Positions 7,791 to 16,730 of a stretch of 64,000 nt of DNA are shown here, one piece after another. The DNA lies in contig NZ_RCUY01000015.1 of NCBI RefSeq assembly GCF_003667575.1, forward strand, positions 226,885 to 290,884, read 5' to 3'. The stretch is from Mycetocola lacteus (lineage in GTDB: Bacteria; Actinomycetota; Actinomycetes; Actinomycetales; Microbacteriaceae). The notes under the pieces were generated by a model, which saw only the letters and a program-made list of their open reading frames with translations, had not been told where the DNA came from and made no database searches. The translations under genes and the position numbers were made by a program. How positions within the stretch are numbered: position 1 is the stretch's first letter; every line of letters begins with the position of its first letter.

Positions 7791-8919
7791 TGCCAAACCT
7801 CCGGGAAATCAGGATGATCGGGGTCGTGATCACGGTGATGACCACGGCCAGGATCAGCGTCAGGGCGGCCGCCTGGCCCACATCCGAGTGCTGCAGGGCC
7901 GCCTGGTAGATCTGATACGCGGGCATCGTGGTGGCCTGGCCGGGCCCGCCCGAGGTCATCACATAGATCAGGTCAAAGACCTTGAAGGCCAACACCAGGC
8001 GCACCAGGAATGCGGCGGCGATGGTCGCGGCGATTGCCGGCAGGGTGATCTCCCGGAACAGCCGCCAGCCGTGCGCCCCATCGAGAGCGGCGGCCTCGGA
8101 TACCTCGGGATCCCGACCGAGCAGCGCGGCGAAAACCAGCAGCGCGATCAGCGGCGTCCACTCCCAGATGTCCGCGATGCCCACCCCGGCGAGCGCCAGG
8201 TCGGGATTGGCGAGGATCGAGAGTGGTTCGCCCCGGTAGCCAAAGGTCCGCAGCAGGGTATCGATCAGGCCGCCCGAGGGGCTAAAGATCAGCTTCCACA
8301 GGATCCCGACCACCACCGGCGGGGTGATCAGCGGCAGGAGCAGCAGGGTGCGCACCAGCGATCCGGCACGCACGGCCCCGGCGAGTGCCAGGGCCACGAT
8401 CACGCCGAACACCACGCTGAGCACAGCGACGGCCAGCGCGTAGCCGACCGAGCGGATCAGCGAGCCGATCACATCGTGATCGGTGAGGGCCTGCACCACG
8501 TTGTCGCCGCCCACAAACTCCTGGAACGGACGCCCGAGTGAGGATCGGCTAAACGCGGCGAGCAGGATAAACACCAGCGGGAACGCGCCCAGCACGATCA
8601 CCGCGAGACTCGCCGGGGCCACCAGTCCCGCTCGCACCAGGCGGGCACGCGGACCGTCACCGGGCAGACGCGGGCGGGCCGGACGACGGTCGCGGGTGGG
8701 TCGACGGTCGCGGGCGGGCCGACCCGAGCGACGCGGGGAGGCGATCCGGGCTCCGGCACCCCGGGGACCGTCGGTCACGGAACCGGCGACTCCGGGGACC
8801 GGCCCCGCGGCCGTCCCGGCGCGGGCGGACTCCGTGTTGGTGTCCGCATCAGCAACGGCGGAAGCCGCCGACCCGGTTTCCGGGTCGACGGCGTCCAGCG
8901 TGGGGATGTTACTTCCCAA
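7783..8919 (-). CDS. ABC importer permease, MalF/CUT1 type (importer 1)
   Basis: A 378-residue permease with a long Arg/Pro/Gly-rich N-terminal cytoplasmic tail (about 95 residues) before the first membrane span APASLAVIVLGAFPLVFILLAAF. The EAA loop is VSEAAALDGAHGWRLFREITLPAI. The start is unusual: a TTG at 8919 overlaps the last codons and stop of the binding-protein gene, with GGGAG about 10 nt upstream. A much shorter product from a downstream GTG is possible, because the N-terminal tail is low-complexity. It forms the channel with the MalG-type partner. Confidence 0.85.
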   Translation of the reverse strand: MGSNIPTLDAVDPETGSAASAVADADTNTESARAGTAAGPVPGVAGSVTDGPRGAGARIASPRRSGRPARDRRPTRDRRPARPRLPGDGPRARLVRAGLVAPASLAVIVLGAFPLVFILLAAFSRSSLGRPFQEFVGGDNVVQALTDHDVIGSLIRSVGYALAVAVLSVVFGVIVALALAGAVRAGSLVRTLLLLPLITPPVVVGILWKLIFSPSGGLIDTLLRTFGYRGEPLSILANPDLALAGVGIADIWEWTPLIALLVFAALLGRDPEVSEAAALDGAHGWRLFREITLPAIAATIAAAFLVRLVLAFKVFDLIYVMTSGGPGQATTMPAYQIYQAALQHSDVGQAAALTLILAVVITVITTPIILISRRFGND

Positions 8920-10243
8920 GGAGGGACTCCCACTTGGTCTGCACTCGGTCAAGGGTTTCCTTGGCGGTGCCCCCGGTGCCGGCGAGCAGCTTGGCCAGCT
9001 CATCGGTCAGGGTCTGCGCAAGCTCGGTGGCCTTGGGGCCGGTGGGCCAGGCGAGGGCACCGTCGAGGGTCGCGCGGTTGACGCGCTGGATCTCCGGGTA
9101 CTTCTCGCCGTAGGTGGCATCCTCGAGCGAGGACTTGCGGTTGGGGTCGATCCCGGTGGTGGGGATCGCGGTCAGCAGCGCGGCGTTGACCTTCTCCGAG
9201 GAGGCCCAGATGATGAAGTCTTCGGCGAGCTTGGTCTTCTTGGTGTTGGCGGCCACAACCCAGCTGAAGCCGGCCACCAGCGAGGCGCGCGACTTCTCGC
9301 CGGCCTTCTCGGTGGGCAGGAAGGTCACGCCCCACTTATCGGCGATCGCCGGGGTGTTCTGGGAGTTCACACCGGTATCGGTCCAGTTCTCAATGAAGCC
9401 CACCTTGCCCGAGTACCAGGCGTTGTTGCCGGCGCCGAAGTCGGTTTCGGCCGGGGTCGGCAGGGCGAAGTTGTTGACGTCCACCAGGGCCTGGGCTGCC
9501 TTCACGGCCTCGGGCGAGTTGATGACCGGTTTGCCGTCCTTGTCCAGGAACTCCCCGCCGAAGCCGGCGAGACGGTTGGCGAAGCTGGCACCGAGGATCA
9601 GCGGCGACTTCTGACCGAAGACCGCGGCCCCGTAGGTGCCCGACTTGCCCTCGTTGGCCGTGATGGTCTTCACGTCTTCGAGGTACTCGTCCCAGGTGGC
9701 GGGGGGCTCGGTGATGTTGTTGCGAGCCAGGATGTCCTTGTTGTAGAAGAGCACGTGGGTGTCGCCGTCAAAGGGCAGACCGTAGCGCTTGCCATCCACC
9801 AGGGAGTAGGGGTCATAGATCGAGGGGATGAAGTCGTCGGGCTTGATCTCGTCGGCACGGTCCTTGATCACGCCGGTGAGGTCCTTGATCGCCCCGTCCT
9901 GGGCGAGCGAGCCCAGCGAAACGTACCAGGGGGCGGCGGCGTCGATCGTGTTGGCCCCCGACTGCTGGTCGAGGGCGAGCTTGGACCCGATCTCGTCATA
10001 GGGCACGATGACCGGGTTGATCTTGACCCCGGTCTCCTTCTCATACTCGGTCTTCAGCCACTCGGCGGCACCCTTATGCGAGGAGATCAGCAGGACCGTG
10101 AGCGACTTATCGCCGGCCTGCGAGTTATCGTCGGCACTTGCACCGGCCGCGCACCCGCTCAGCGCGAGGGCGGCGACGCTCAGGCCGGCCACGAGACCGG
10201 TGACGCGGCCGAGGCGGCGGCGTGGGGTGGAGAAGAATGACAT
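8909..10243 (-). CDS. Sugar-type ABC importer solute-binding lipoprotein (importer 1)
   Basis: A 444-residue extracellular binding lipoprotein of the CUT1 class. The signal peptide ends in the lipobox ALSG-C with C31 lipidated. The body has the family features LTVLLISSHKGAAEWLKTEYEKETGVKI and GLPFDGDTHVLFYNKDILARNNITEPPATWDEYLEDVKTI. ATG 10243 has AAGGAA upstream. It is the first gene of the importer operon, divergent from the monooxygenase gene across a 293-bp gap. The neighbouring Gfo/Idh enzyme points to a sugar or cyclitol; the solute cannot be named. Confidence 0.92.
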   Translation of the reverse strand: MSFFSTPRRRLGRVTGLVAGLSVAALALSGCAAGASADDNSQAGDKSLTVLLISSHKGAAEWLKTEYEKETGVKINPVIVPYDEIGSKLALDQQSGANTIDAAAPWYVSLGSLAQDGAIKDLTGVIKDRADEIKPDDFIPSIYDPYSLVDGKRYGLPFDGDTHVLFYNKDILARNNITEPPATWDEYLEDVKTITANEGKSGTYGAAVFGQKSPLILGASFANRLAGFGGEFLDKDGKPVINSPEAVKAAQALVDVNNFALPTPAETDFGAGNNAWYSGKVGFIENWTDTGVNSQNTPAIADKWGVTFLPTEKAGEKSRASLVAGFSWVVAANTKKTKLAEDFIIWASSEKVNAALLTAIPTTGIDPNRKSSLEDATYGEKYPEIQRVNRATLDGALAWPTGPKATELAQTLTDELAKLLAGTGGTAKETLDRVQTKWESLLGK

Positions 10244-10389
10244 GGGGTTCCTTTGGGCGGGGATGGCGGGGATTGTGGCAACCCGATTCGGGGCCTCTGA
10301 GTTGCGTTGCGTCACGCTAGCATCGGCCCTCCCTGGGCCGCGCCCACCCGCGTCATGTTCCGACGCGGCCGGTAACACTGCGTTATGTA

Positions 10390-10405
10390 AGCGACGCGCG
10401 TCGCT
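10390..10405. promoter_or_regulatory. Perfect 16-bp palindrome in a divergent promoter region
   Basis: AGCGACGC followed directly by GCGTCGCT lies in the 293-bp gap between importer 1 and the monooxygenase operon. It is placed to control both directions. The size and central CG would suit a LacI- or TetR-type regulator, but none is encoded nearby. The rest of this gap shows nothing else that I can identify. Confidence 0.45.
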
Positions 10406-10536
10406 CATTTCGCGCGCGCGGGAACGCGGGAGCGCGCGTGAATGTCCCCGTGTTACGAAAGCCGGGCGCCCACCCCGGCCGCGCTGTTAGCGTTCCCCCA
10501 CGGCAGTTTTTCTCCCCACCGATCAAAGGATCCACC

Positions 10537-11991
10537 GTGTCCAAGCGCATCATCCTCAACGCCTTCGATATGGGCTGCGTCACGCACCAGGCCCCGGGCC
10601 TCTGGCGGCACCCGGACAACCGGGCCGACACCTACAACACCCTGGAATACTGGACCAACCTCGCCCGGCTCCTGGAGCGCGGCAAGTTTGACGCGGTCTT
10701 CCTGGCCGATGTGCTGGGTGTCTACGATGTCTACCGCGACTCGGTCGCCCCCGCCCTGATCGATGCGGCACAGGTGCCGATGATCAACCCGGTGCTGCCG
10801 ATCACCGCGATGGCCGCGGTCACCACCCACCTCGGTTTCGGGGTCACCGTGGCGCTCACCTATGAGCAGCCCTACAGCCTGGCTCGCACGTTCTCCTCGC
10901 TGGATCACCTGACCGGCGGCCGGATCGGCTGGAACGTGGTCACCAGCTACCTCAACTCCGCGGCGACCAACCTGGGCCTGGAAAAGCAGCTCAGCCACGA
11001 TCAGCGCTATCAGCTGGCCGAGGAATTCCTCGACGTGACCTACAAGCTGTGGGAGGGCTCCTGGGAGGATGGCGCGGTGGTGCGCGACCGCGAATCCGGC
11101 GTCTTCACCGATCCCACCAGGGTGCACCCGATCGATCACCGCGGCGAGCACTTCTCGGTGCCGGGCATCCACCTGGCCGAACCCTCGCCGCAGCGCAGCC
11201 CGGTGATCTTCCAGGCCGGCACCTCGAAGAGCGGAAAGTCCTTCTCCGCCCGGCACGCCGAGGCCGTGTTCCTCAACGGGGTGCGGCCCGAGATTACCCG
11301 CAAAAACGTCGACGATATTCGCGACCAGACCGAGGCCGCCGGACGCGACCGCAACGAGGTCAAGATCATCGTGCTGGCCACGATCATCACCGCCGAAACC
11401 GACGAGCTCGCCCAGGCCAAGTACGACGAGTACCGCTCGTACACCAGCGTCGAGGGCGCCCTGGCGCTCTACGGTGGCTGGTCGGGTCTCGACCTCTCGG
11501 GCTACGATCCCGATGTGCCGCTGGAATACGTGGACACCGATGCCGCCCGCTCGGCCCTGGCGATCTTCACCATCACCGATCCCGAGCGCCGCTGGACCCC
11601 GCGGGACATCGCCGAGTACCTGGGCATCGGCGGCATCGGCCCGGTGATCGTGGGCTCGCCCACCACCGTGGCCGACGAGCTGGAGCGCTGGATCGAGGTG
11701 GCCGATGTGGACGGATTCAACCTCGCCTATGCGGTCACCCCGGGCAGCTTCGAGGACATCGTGGACCTGATCGTCCCCGAGCTGCAAAAGCGCGGCCGAG
11801 TCTGGAACGAGTACCCCGAGGGCACCCTGCGCGAACGCCTCGGCGGCGCCGGCCCCCACCTCCCCAGCACCCACCCGGGTGCCGCCTACCGTGGGGCCTT
11901 CACCGGCGCCCGGTCCGCCGCCGATGGCGACGCCTCGCGGGTCATCCCGCATATCGATTCGCTCCGCGATACCCCGAAGGACGCAGCATGA
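10537..11991 (+). CDS. Flavin-dependent monooxygenase, DszA/NtaA/SnaA type (pair 1)
   Basis: A 484-residue LLM-class (bacterial luciferase-like) oxygenase that would use reduced FMN supplied by a separate reductase. Landmarks: RIILNAFDMGCVTHQAPGLWRHPDNRADTYNTLEYW at the start, SSLDHLTGGRIGWNVVTSYL, QAGTSKSGKSFSARHAEAVF and a C-terminal GFNLAYAVTPGSFEDIVDLIVPELQKRG, all typical of the NtaA/SnaA/DszA branch. GTG 10537 follows AAAGGA (10525-10530). Its stop overlaps the next start (ATGA). Relatives open organosulfur or aminopolycarboxylate compounds; the substrate here is unknown. Confidence 0.9.
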   Translation: MSKRIILNAFDMGCVTHQAPGLWRHPDNRADTYNTLEYWTNLARLLERGKFDAVFLADVLGVYDVYRDSVAPALIDAAQVPMINPVLPITAMAAVTTHLGFGVTVALTYEQPYSLARTFSSLDHLTGGRIGWNVVTSYLNSAATNLGLEKQLSHDQRYQLAEEFLDVTYKLWEGSWEDGAVVRDRESGVFTDPTRVHPIDHRGEHFSVPGIHLAEPSPQRSPVIFQAGTSKSGKSFSARHAEAVFLNGVRPEITRKNVDDIRDQTEAAGRDRNEVKIIVLATIITAETDELAQAKYDEYRSYTSVEGALALYGGWSGLDLSGYDPDVPLEYVDTDAARSALAIFTITDPERRWTPRDIAEYLGIGGIGPVIVGSPTTVADELERWIEVADVDGFNLAYAVTPGSFEDIVDLIVPELQKRGRVWNEYPEGTLRERLGGAGPHLPSTHPGAAYRGAFTGARSAADGDASRVIPHIDSLRDTPKDAA

Positions 11992-13235
11992 CCACCACCG
12001 CAGAATCACCCGAAACCACAACCGCGGCCGCCGCGCTCTCGCCCTGGCACGGCGTCGCCGATGCCGCCGAGCGCGCCCACTGGGAGGCCGTCGCCGCCGA
12101 GGTCGGCGCACGCCTGGGTACCGACGCGCTCGAACGCGACCGGGCCAACCTCGACCCGCATGCCGAGCTGAATCTGCTGCGCGAGGCCGGACTGATCAAC
12201 CTGCTGCACCCGGCCGAGTTCGGCGGCGGCGGGGCGCACTGGTCCACCGCACTGCACGTGGTGCGGGTGCTGGCGCGCACCGACGCCTCGGTCGCCCAGG
12301 TGCTCGCCTACCACTACATCAACGCCTCGAACATCGTGTTTTCGGCTGCCCCCGAGGCCCAGGAGGCGTGGTTCCGGGCAAGCATCGAGGGCAACTGGGT
12401 GTGGGGCGACTCGGTCAACCCGGTGGATCCGGCCCTCGAGGTGGTTCGCGAGGGTGATGGCTACCGACTGAACGGGCTCAAGCGCTTCTCGACCGGTGCC
12501 AGTGTCGGCGATGTGGTCCTGCTCAATGCCCGCATCACCGCGGGCGAGGACGCCGACCGCTTCCTCTACGCGGTCCTGGATCACGACCGCGAGGGCGTGG
12601 AATACCTGGGCGACTGGAACGCGCTCGGCCAGCGGCTGTCCGCCAGCGGGTCGGTGCGCTTTAACAACGTCCGGGTCGAGGCAGCCGACGTTCTGGGGCT
12701 GGACTCCCCCGAAGCCTTCGCCAGCCTGCTGACCCCGGGCATCCAGCTCGCGTTTGGCAACCTGTACCTGGGCATCGCCGAGGGGGCGCTGGCTCAGGGC
12801 ACGCAGATCCTACGCAACCGCCCCAACGCCTGGTTCCTCTCGGGGGCCGACACCTACCGCCACGACCCGTTTGTGCAGCGCACGGTGGGCGAATTTGTGG
12901 CGCAGATCGAGGCGGCCGACGCCCTCGCCGAGCGGGTGGGCATCCACTTCGACCGGGCGGCCGATCGCGGCGGCGACCTCACCTGGGAGGAGCGCGGCGA
13001 GCTGGCCATCGCGGTGGCCAAGCTCAAGGTGGTGACCGATGCCGTGGCCCTCGAGGTGACCCACCGAATCTTCGAGGTCACCGGTTCGTCCTCGGCCAAC
13101 CAGCGGGTCGGGCTCGATCTGCACTGGCGCAACGTGCGCACGCACTCGCTGCACGATCCGGTGGACTATAAGAAGCTTGAGGTGGGTGCACACCACATTA
13201 ACGGTGAGTTCCAGCCGGTTTCGCTCTACACGTAG
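11988..13235 (+). CDS. Acyl-CoA-dehydrogenase-like monooxygenase, DszC/SfnB type (pair 1)
   Basis: A 415-residue flavoprotein with the acyl-CoA dehydrogenase fold: N-terminal helical domain (residues about 20-130), a beta domain around NWVWGDSVNPVDPALEVVREGDGYRLNGLKRFSTGAS, and a C-terminal helical domain ending WRNVRTHSLHDPVDYKKLEVG. The ending RNxRTHxLHDPV marks the DszC/SfnB subgroup of flavin-dependent oxygenases rather than true beta-oxidation enzymes. It overlaps the DszA-type gene by 4 nt, so the two are probably made together and act on the same compound. A strong terminator follows. Confidence 0.88.
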   Translation: MTTTAESPETTTAAAALSPWHGVADAAERAHWEAVAAEVGARLGTDALERDRANLDPHAELNLLREAGLINLLHPAEFGGGGAHWSTALHVVRVLARTDASVAQVLAYHYINASNIVFSAAPEAQEAWFRASIEGNWVWGDSVNPVDPALEVVREGDGYRLNGLKRFSTGASVGDVVLLNARITAGEDADRFLYAVLDHDREGVEYLGDWNALGQRLSASGSVRFNNVRVEAADVLGLDSPEAFASLLTPGIQLAFGNLYLGIAEGALAQGTQILRNRPNAWFLSGADTYRHDPFVQRTVGEFVAQIEAADALAERVGIHFDRAADRGGDLTWEERGELAIAVAKLKVVTDAVALEVTHRIFEVTGSSSANQRVGLDLHWRNVRTHSLHDPVDYKKLEVGAHHINGEFQPVSLYT

Positions 13236-13252
13236 ACCACCCGGCAGCACCG

Positions 13253-13292
13253 GCCCTCGTCCTCGGGTTTTTCCCGAGGACGAGGGCTTTTT
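13253..13292 (+). terminator. Rho-independent terminator of monooxygenase pair 1
   Basis: A perfect 15-bp stem (13253-13267 with 13273-13287), TTTTT loop and TTTTT tail at 13288-13292. Confidence 0.93.
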
Positions 13293-13348
13293 GTTGTGCC
13301 TGGTCGCGGAATTTGGGGAATTTGACCCCCGGATGCGGGTTTCCACTC

Positions 13349-13371
13349 GGTACAGACCACATCAATACCAC
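13349..13371. promoter_or_regulatory. Candidate operator next to importer 2 promoter
   Basis: GGTAC (13349) and ATACCAC (13365-13371), with ACCAC also at 13356-13360, lie just upstream of the -35 box. The octamer ATACCACT also occurs at the GH9-GntR operator (on the minus strand at about 22286-22292), which suggests that the same GntR/UTRA protein could bind here. The spacing differs from the main sites. Confidence 0.35.
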
Positions 13372-13373
13372 TC

Positions 13374-13402
13374 TTGCCAAGTTAGAAACCACAGGCTATT
13401 GT
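13374..13402 (+). promoter_or_regulatory. Promoter of importer 2-GH9 operon
   Basis: TTGCCA (13374-13379) and TATTGT (13397-13402) are separated by 17 bp, giving a leader of about 70 nt. Confidence 0.65.
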
Positions 13403-13439
13403 TGGGCCAACGGTTCGGCCCCCAACCCGACCGTTCGAT

Positions 13440-13459
13440 TTACGGCAGCACCGCCGTAA
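13440..13459 (+). other. Small leader hairpin upstream of the importer 2 ribosome site
   Basis: TTACGGC and GCCGTAA pair perfectly around AGCACC, ending 5 nt before the AGGAAGGA ribosome site. It may stabilise the leader or serve as an operator half. Confidence 0.4.
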
Positions 13460-13479
13460 CCGTCAGGAAGGATCCACCG

Positions 13480-14760
13480 ATGCATCGCTTCAGACAAGCA
13501 GGACTCGCCGTTCTCGTCACCACCGGCCTCGCGCTCACCGCCTGCTCCAGCGGCGGCGCCTCCGCCGGGGGCGGCGACGCCGACAGCATTACCCTGCAGA
13601 CCATTTGGACCAGTGGTAATAGCCAGGGCACCGCCCTGCGCGACGCCATCAAGGAGTTCACCGCCGAGAGTGGGATCAAGGTCAAGATCCTGGAAAACGG
13701 CGAGGACCTCAACCAGGTCTACGAAACCTCCCTGCTCGCCGGCGATGAGGCCGACGTGCTGCTGGTGGGACTCCTGGAAAAGCAGCTCGACTGGGCCAAG
13801 AACGGCGCGGTCATCCCGGTCAACGACTACCTCAAGGACTGGGATCTCGGCGACGCGATCCCCCAGGCCGCGGTCGAGGCCTGGACCGACGATGAGGACA
13901 ACGTCCGCGGGTTCCCCTACACCGGCTTCACCTGGCCCTGGTGGTACAACACCGACCTGCTGAAAAAGGCCGGCACCGAGGTCCCCAAGACCATCGACGA
14001 GCTCAAGGCCACGGCCGCCGCGCTGCGCGCCAGCGGCGTGGGTCCGGTGGCTACCGGTGGTAATGACTGGTCCGGTCAGAAGATCTTCCTGCAGATCCTG
14101 CAGACCTATATGGACGAGAAGGAGACCATCCAGGTCTTCGAAAAGGGTGGACTGTGCAAGTCCCCCAACGCAATGAAGGGTGTCGAGCTGTTCACCGAGC
14201 TGCGCGATGCCGGCGTCTTCGTGGACGGCGTCGAGGGACTCACCGCCGACCAGGCCCAGGCGCTCTACATGTCCGGGAAGGCCGCGATCGGGCCGATGGG
14301 CAGCTGGGCGTACCTGCACGCCGAGGAGCCCGTCGCCTCCGCCACCGAACTCGGCGGTTTCCCGGTCGCCTCGGGCGGCACCTTCACCAAGCCGAACGCC
14401 TACCGCGGCGACACCTCGGCCGGCTGGTGGGTCACCCCCAACGGCCAGAAGAAGGAGGCCGCGCTGAAGAAGCTGGTCGAGTTCATGTACAAGCCCTCGA
14501 CCATTCAGATCATGGCCGATGCCGGCATTGTGATGGCCACCAGCACCAAGGTGGACACCTCCCACATCGACTCTCCGATCATCGCCCAGGCCAACGGCCC
14601 GCTGCTGGACTCGGTGGACTGGGCGGTCATGCCCGATGGGCACGTGCCCGGGGACGTCTCCAACCCCATGTATCGCGCCACCTCGGTGGCCTACACCAAG
14701 GGCAACGACGCCCAGGCCATCTGCGCGGCCGTCGATAACGTCTACGCCGCCGCGGGCTAA
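13480..14760 (+). CDS. Sugar-type ABC importer solute-binding lipoprotein (importer 2)
   Basis: A 426-residue CUT1 binding lipoprotein; signal peptide and lipobox ALTA-C with C22 lipidated. It has the family pattern ITLQTIWTSGNSQGTALRDAIKEFTAESGIKVKI and GFPYTGFTWPWWYNTDLLKKAGTEVPKTIDELKATAAAL, with aromatic residues (WPWWY) that could stack on a sugar ring. ATG 13480 follows AGGAAGGA at 13465-13472. It opens a four-gene operon: binding protein, two permeases and a cytoplasmic GH9 enzyme. That arrangement implies uptake of an oligosaccharide which is then cleaved inside the cell. Confidence 0.93.
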   Translation: MHRFRQAGLAVLVTTGLALTACSSGGASAGGGDADSITLQTIWTSGNSQGTALRDAIKEFTAESGIKVKILENGEDLNQVYETSLLAGDEADVLLVGLLEKQLDWAKNGAVIPVNDYLKDWDLGDAIPQAAVEAWTDDEDNVRGFPYTGFTWPWWYNTDLLKKAGTEVPKTIDELKATAAALRASGVGPVATGGNDWSGQKIFLQILQTYMDEKETIQVFEKGGLCKSPNAMKGVELFTELRDAGVFVDGVEGLTADQAQALYMSGKAAIGPMGSWAYLHAEEPVASATELGGFPVASGGTFTKPNAYRGDTSAGWWVTPNGQKKEAALKKLVEFMYKPSTIQIMADAGIVMATSTKVDTSHIDSPIIAQANGPLLDSVDWAVMPDGHVPGDVSNPMYRATSVAYTKGNDAQAICAAVDNVYAAAG

Positions 14761-14767
14761 GCCGCAC

Positions 14768-14800
14768 ACCGGTGGCGTCGGGAAATCCGGCGCCACCGGT
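14768..14800 (+). other. Intercistronic hairpin after the binding-protein gene
   Basis: ACCGGTGGCG (14768-14777) pairs with CGCCACCGGT (14791-14800). There is no T-run. Such hairpins between binding-protein and permease genes usually protect or attenuate mRNA so that more binding protein than permease is made. Confidence 0.6.
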
Positions 14801-14844
14801 TCTCGCCCCACACAACGATTCAACCCTCAACGTTCGGAGCCACC

Positions 14845-15795
14845 ATGGCTGTCATTGACGCGGCGCCCACCGAGGTGAGCAGCGCCGCACGCCACGCGTC
14901 ACCCCCGCTCTCCGCCCCGCGCCGACGCTCGGTCTGGAAGCGCAACGCCGGGCTGACCTTCGCCCTTCCCGCACTGGTCTGGTTCCTGGTCTTCACGATC
15001 GGGCCCCTGTTCAGCCTGTTCTACTTCTCGATGACCAACTGGCGCGGCCTGATCGCCCCGCGCACCTTCGTGGGTCTCGACAACTTCACCAAGCTCTTCG
15101 CCGATCCGGTCCTGCACCAGGCGGCGCTGAACACGCTGATCCAGCTGGTCATCACCGTGCCGATCGTGGTGTGTGGAGCGTTCATGACCGCGTACTACGT
15201 GAACCTGCGTCCGCGCGGTCACCGCTTTATCCGCGCCGTCCTGTTTACCCCGGTGCTGCTCTCGGCCCCCGCGCTCGCGCTGGTCTTCCTCGGGGTGTTT
15301 GCCCCGACCGGTCTGGTCAACGGCTTCCTCGACACGATCGGGCTCGGCCATATCGCCAAGCCCTGGCTTGCCAACGGTGACAGCGCCTTCATCGCAATCA
15401 TCATCGTGATCCTCTGGGCCTCGGTTTCGGTGTCGGCGGTGATGCTCGCCTCGGCCATGAACTCGCTGCCCACCGAGGTGTTTGAGGCCGCCGAGCTCGA
15501 CGGCTGCGGACACTGGCGTCGCATGTGGCTGATCGCGTTTCCGATGGCCAAGGGATTTGTGGGCGTCATCACGACCCTGCAGTTCCTCTGGACCCTGTTC
15601 ACCTCCGCCGCCGTGGTGCTGCTGCTGACCCGCGGCGGACCCGGCACCTCGACGATCAACCTGTCCTTCCTGGTCTACGACTACGCGTTCAATAAGTCGA
15701 AGGTGGGCTACGCCCAGGCGATCGCCGTCATCCTGTTTGTGCTCGGAGTGCTCGGTCTGATCGGCATCCGACGACTGTTCCGGAGCAAGCCATGA
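14845..15795 (+). CDS. ABC importer permease, MalF/UgpA type (importer 2)
   Basis: A 316-residue permease with six membrane spans starting at FALPALVWFLVFTIGPLFSLFYFSM. The EAA loop reads LPTEVFEAAELDGCGHWRRMWLIAFPM. ATG 14845 has GGAG 5 nt upstream. Its stop overlaps the start of the second permease by 4 nt. It is coupled with the binding lipoprotein and the GH9 enzyme in one operon. Confidence 0.93.
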   Translation: MAVIDAAPTEVSSAARHASPPLSAPRRRSVWKRNAGLTFALPALVWFLVFTIGPLFSLFYFSMTNWRGLIAPRTFVGLDNFTKLFADPVLHQAALNTLIQLVITVPIVVCGAFMTAYYVNLRPRGHRFIRAVLFTPVLLSAPALALVFLGVFAPTGLVNGFLDTIGLGHIAKPWLANGDSAFIAIIIVILWASVSVSAVMLASAMNSLPTEVFEAAELDGCGHWRRMWLIAFPMAKGFVGVITTLQFLWTLFTSAAVVLLLTRGGPGTSTINLSFLVYDYAFNKSKVGYAQAIAVILFVLGVLGLIGIRRLFRSKP

Positions 15796-16697
15796 CCACC
15801 ACCGCATCCCCGCTCAAGACCCGCGCCCAGGCTGCGCCGGTTCGCGCATCCTCCTCCCGCGGTTCGCGCGGCATCTCCGCCTTCCTGACCTATCTGTCGC
15901 ACGGCGCGATCTGGCTCTACGTGCTCCTGCTGCTGGTCCCGATCTACTACCTGGTGATCTCGGCCTTCAAGACCAATACCGCGATCCTCAACGAGCCCTT
16001 CAACCCGTTTGCCGGCCTGGTGCTGGACAACTTCGGCAAGGCCTGGGAGCAGGCGACGCTGGGTCCGGCGCTGCTGAATCAGGCGTACCTGACGGTGGGC
16101 GCGAGCGTACTCACGCTGCTGCTCGCGATCCCCGCCTCTTACGCGCTGGCCCGCTCCAAGGGCAAGCTTGGCGGCATCGTCGAGCGCATCTTCCAGGTGG
16201 GCTTCCTGGTGCCGGCGTTTGCCGCGCTGGTGCCCACGGTGATGCTCGCGATCTCGATGAACCTGTTCCACACCCGCGAGTTCCTGATCCTCTTCCTCCC
16301 CGCCGGCGCGATGCCGCTCTCGGTGATTCTGCTGACCCAGGCGATGCGCACGGTACCGGCGGAGCTTGAGGAATCGGCGGTGCTGGACGGTGCCAGCCAG
16401 ATGCGGGTGCTGTGGGCGGTGTTCCTGCCGGTCACGATGCCCACGACGATCACGGTCATCATCCTGAACTTCCTGGGCTTCTGGAACGAGTACTTCTTCT
16501 CGCTGGTGATCATCGGCCCCGACCCCGCACTGCGCACCGCCCAGGTCGCGCTCCCCACGCTGTCGATGACCAATGCGGCGCAGTACGGCGTGCTGGCCGC
16601 GGGCATCGTGATCACCCTGATCCCCGTCTACATCGTGTACGCGATCTTCGCCGAGAAGATGGAGGGTGCCGTGCTTGCCGGCGCCCTCAAGGGCTAG
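15792..16697 (+). CDS. ABC importer permease, MalG/UgpE type (importer 2)
   Basis: A 301-residue permease; the first span is GAIWLYVLLLLVPIYYLVISAF. The EAA loop is VPAELEESAVLDGASQMRVLWAVFLPVTMPT (EESA in place of EEAA). It forms the channel with the preceding permease, which it overlaps by 4 nt. No ATPase gene follows; instead the operon continues into the GH9 gene 33 nt downstream. Confidence 0.93.
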   Translation: MTTTASPLKTRAQAAPVRASSSRGSRGISAFLTYLSHGAIWLYVLLLLVPIYYLVISAFKTNTAILNEPFNPFAGLVLDNFGKAWEQATLGPALLNQAYLTVGASVLTLLLAIPASYALARSKGKLGGIVERIFQVGFLVPAFAALVPTVMLAISMNLFHTREFLILFLPAGAMPLSVILLTQAMRTVPAELEESAVLDGASQMRVLWAVFLPVTMPTTITVIILNFLGFWNEYFFSLVIIGPDPALRTAQVALPTLSMTNAAQYGVLAAGIVITLIPVYIVYAIFAEKMEGAVLAGALKG

Positions 16698-16730
16698 TTT
16701 TTCCACCTTCACCCTACGAGAGGCTTTTCC

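Noticed and set aside
8483..10240. A 585-codon plus-strand reading frame
   Set aside because: Antisense to the importer 1 permease and binding protein; no recognisable motif.
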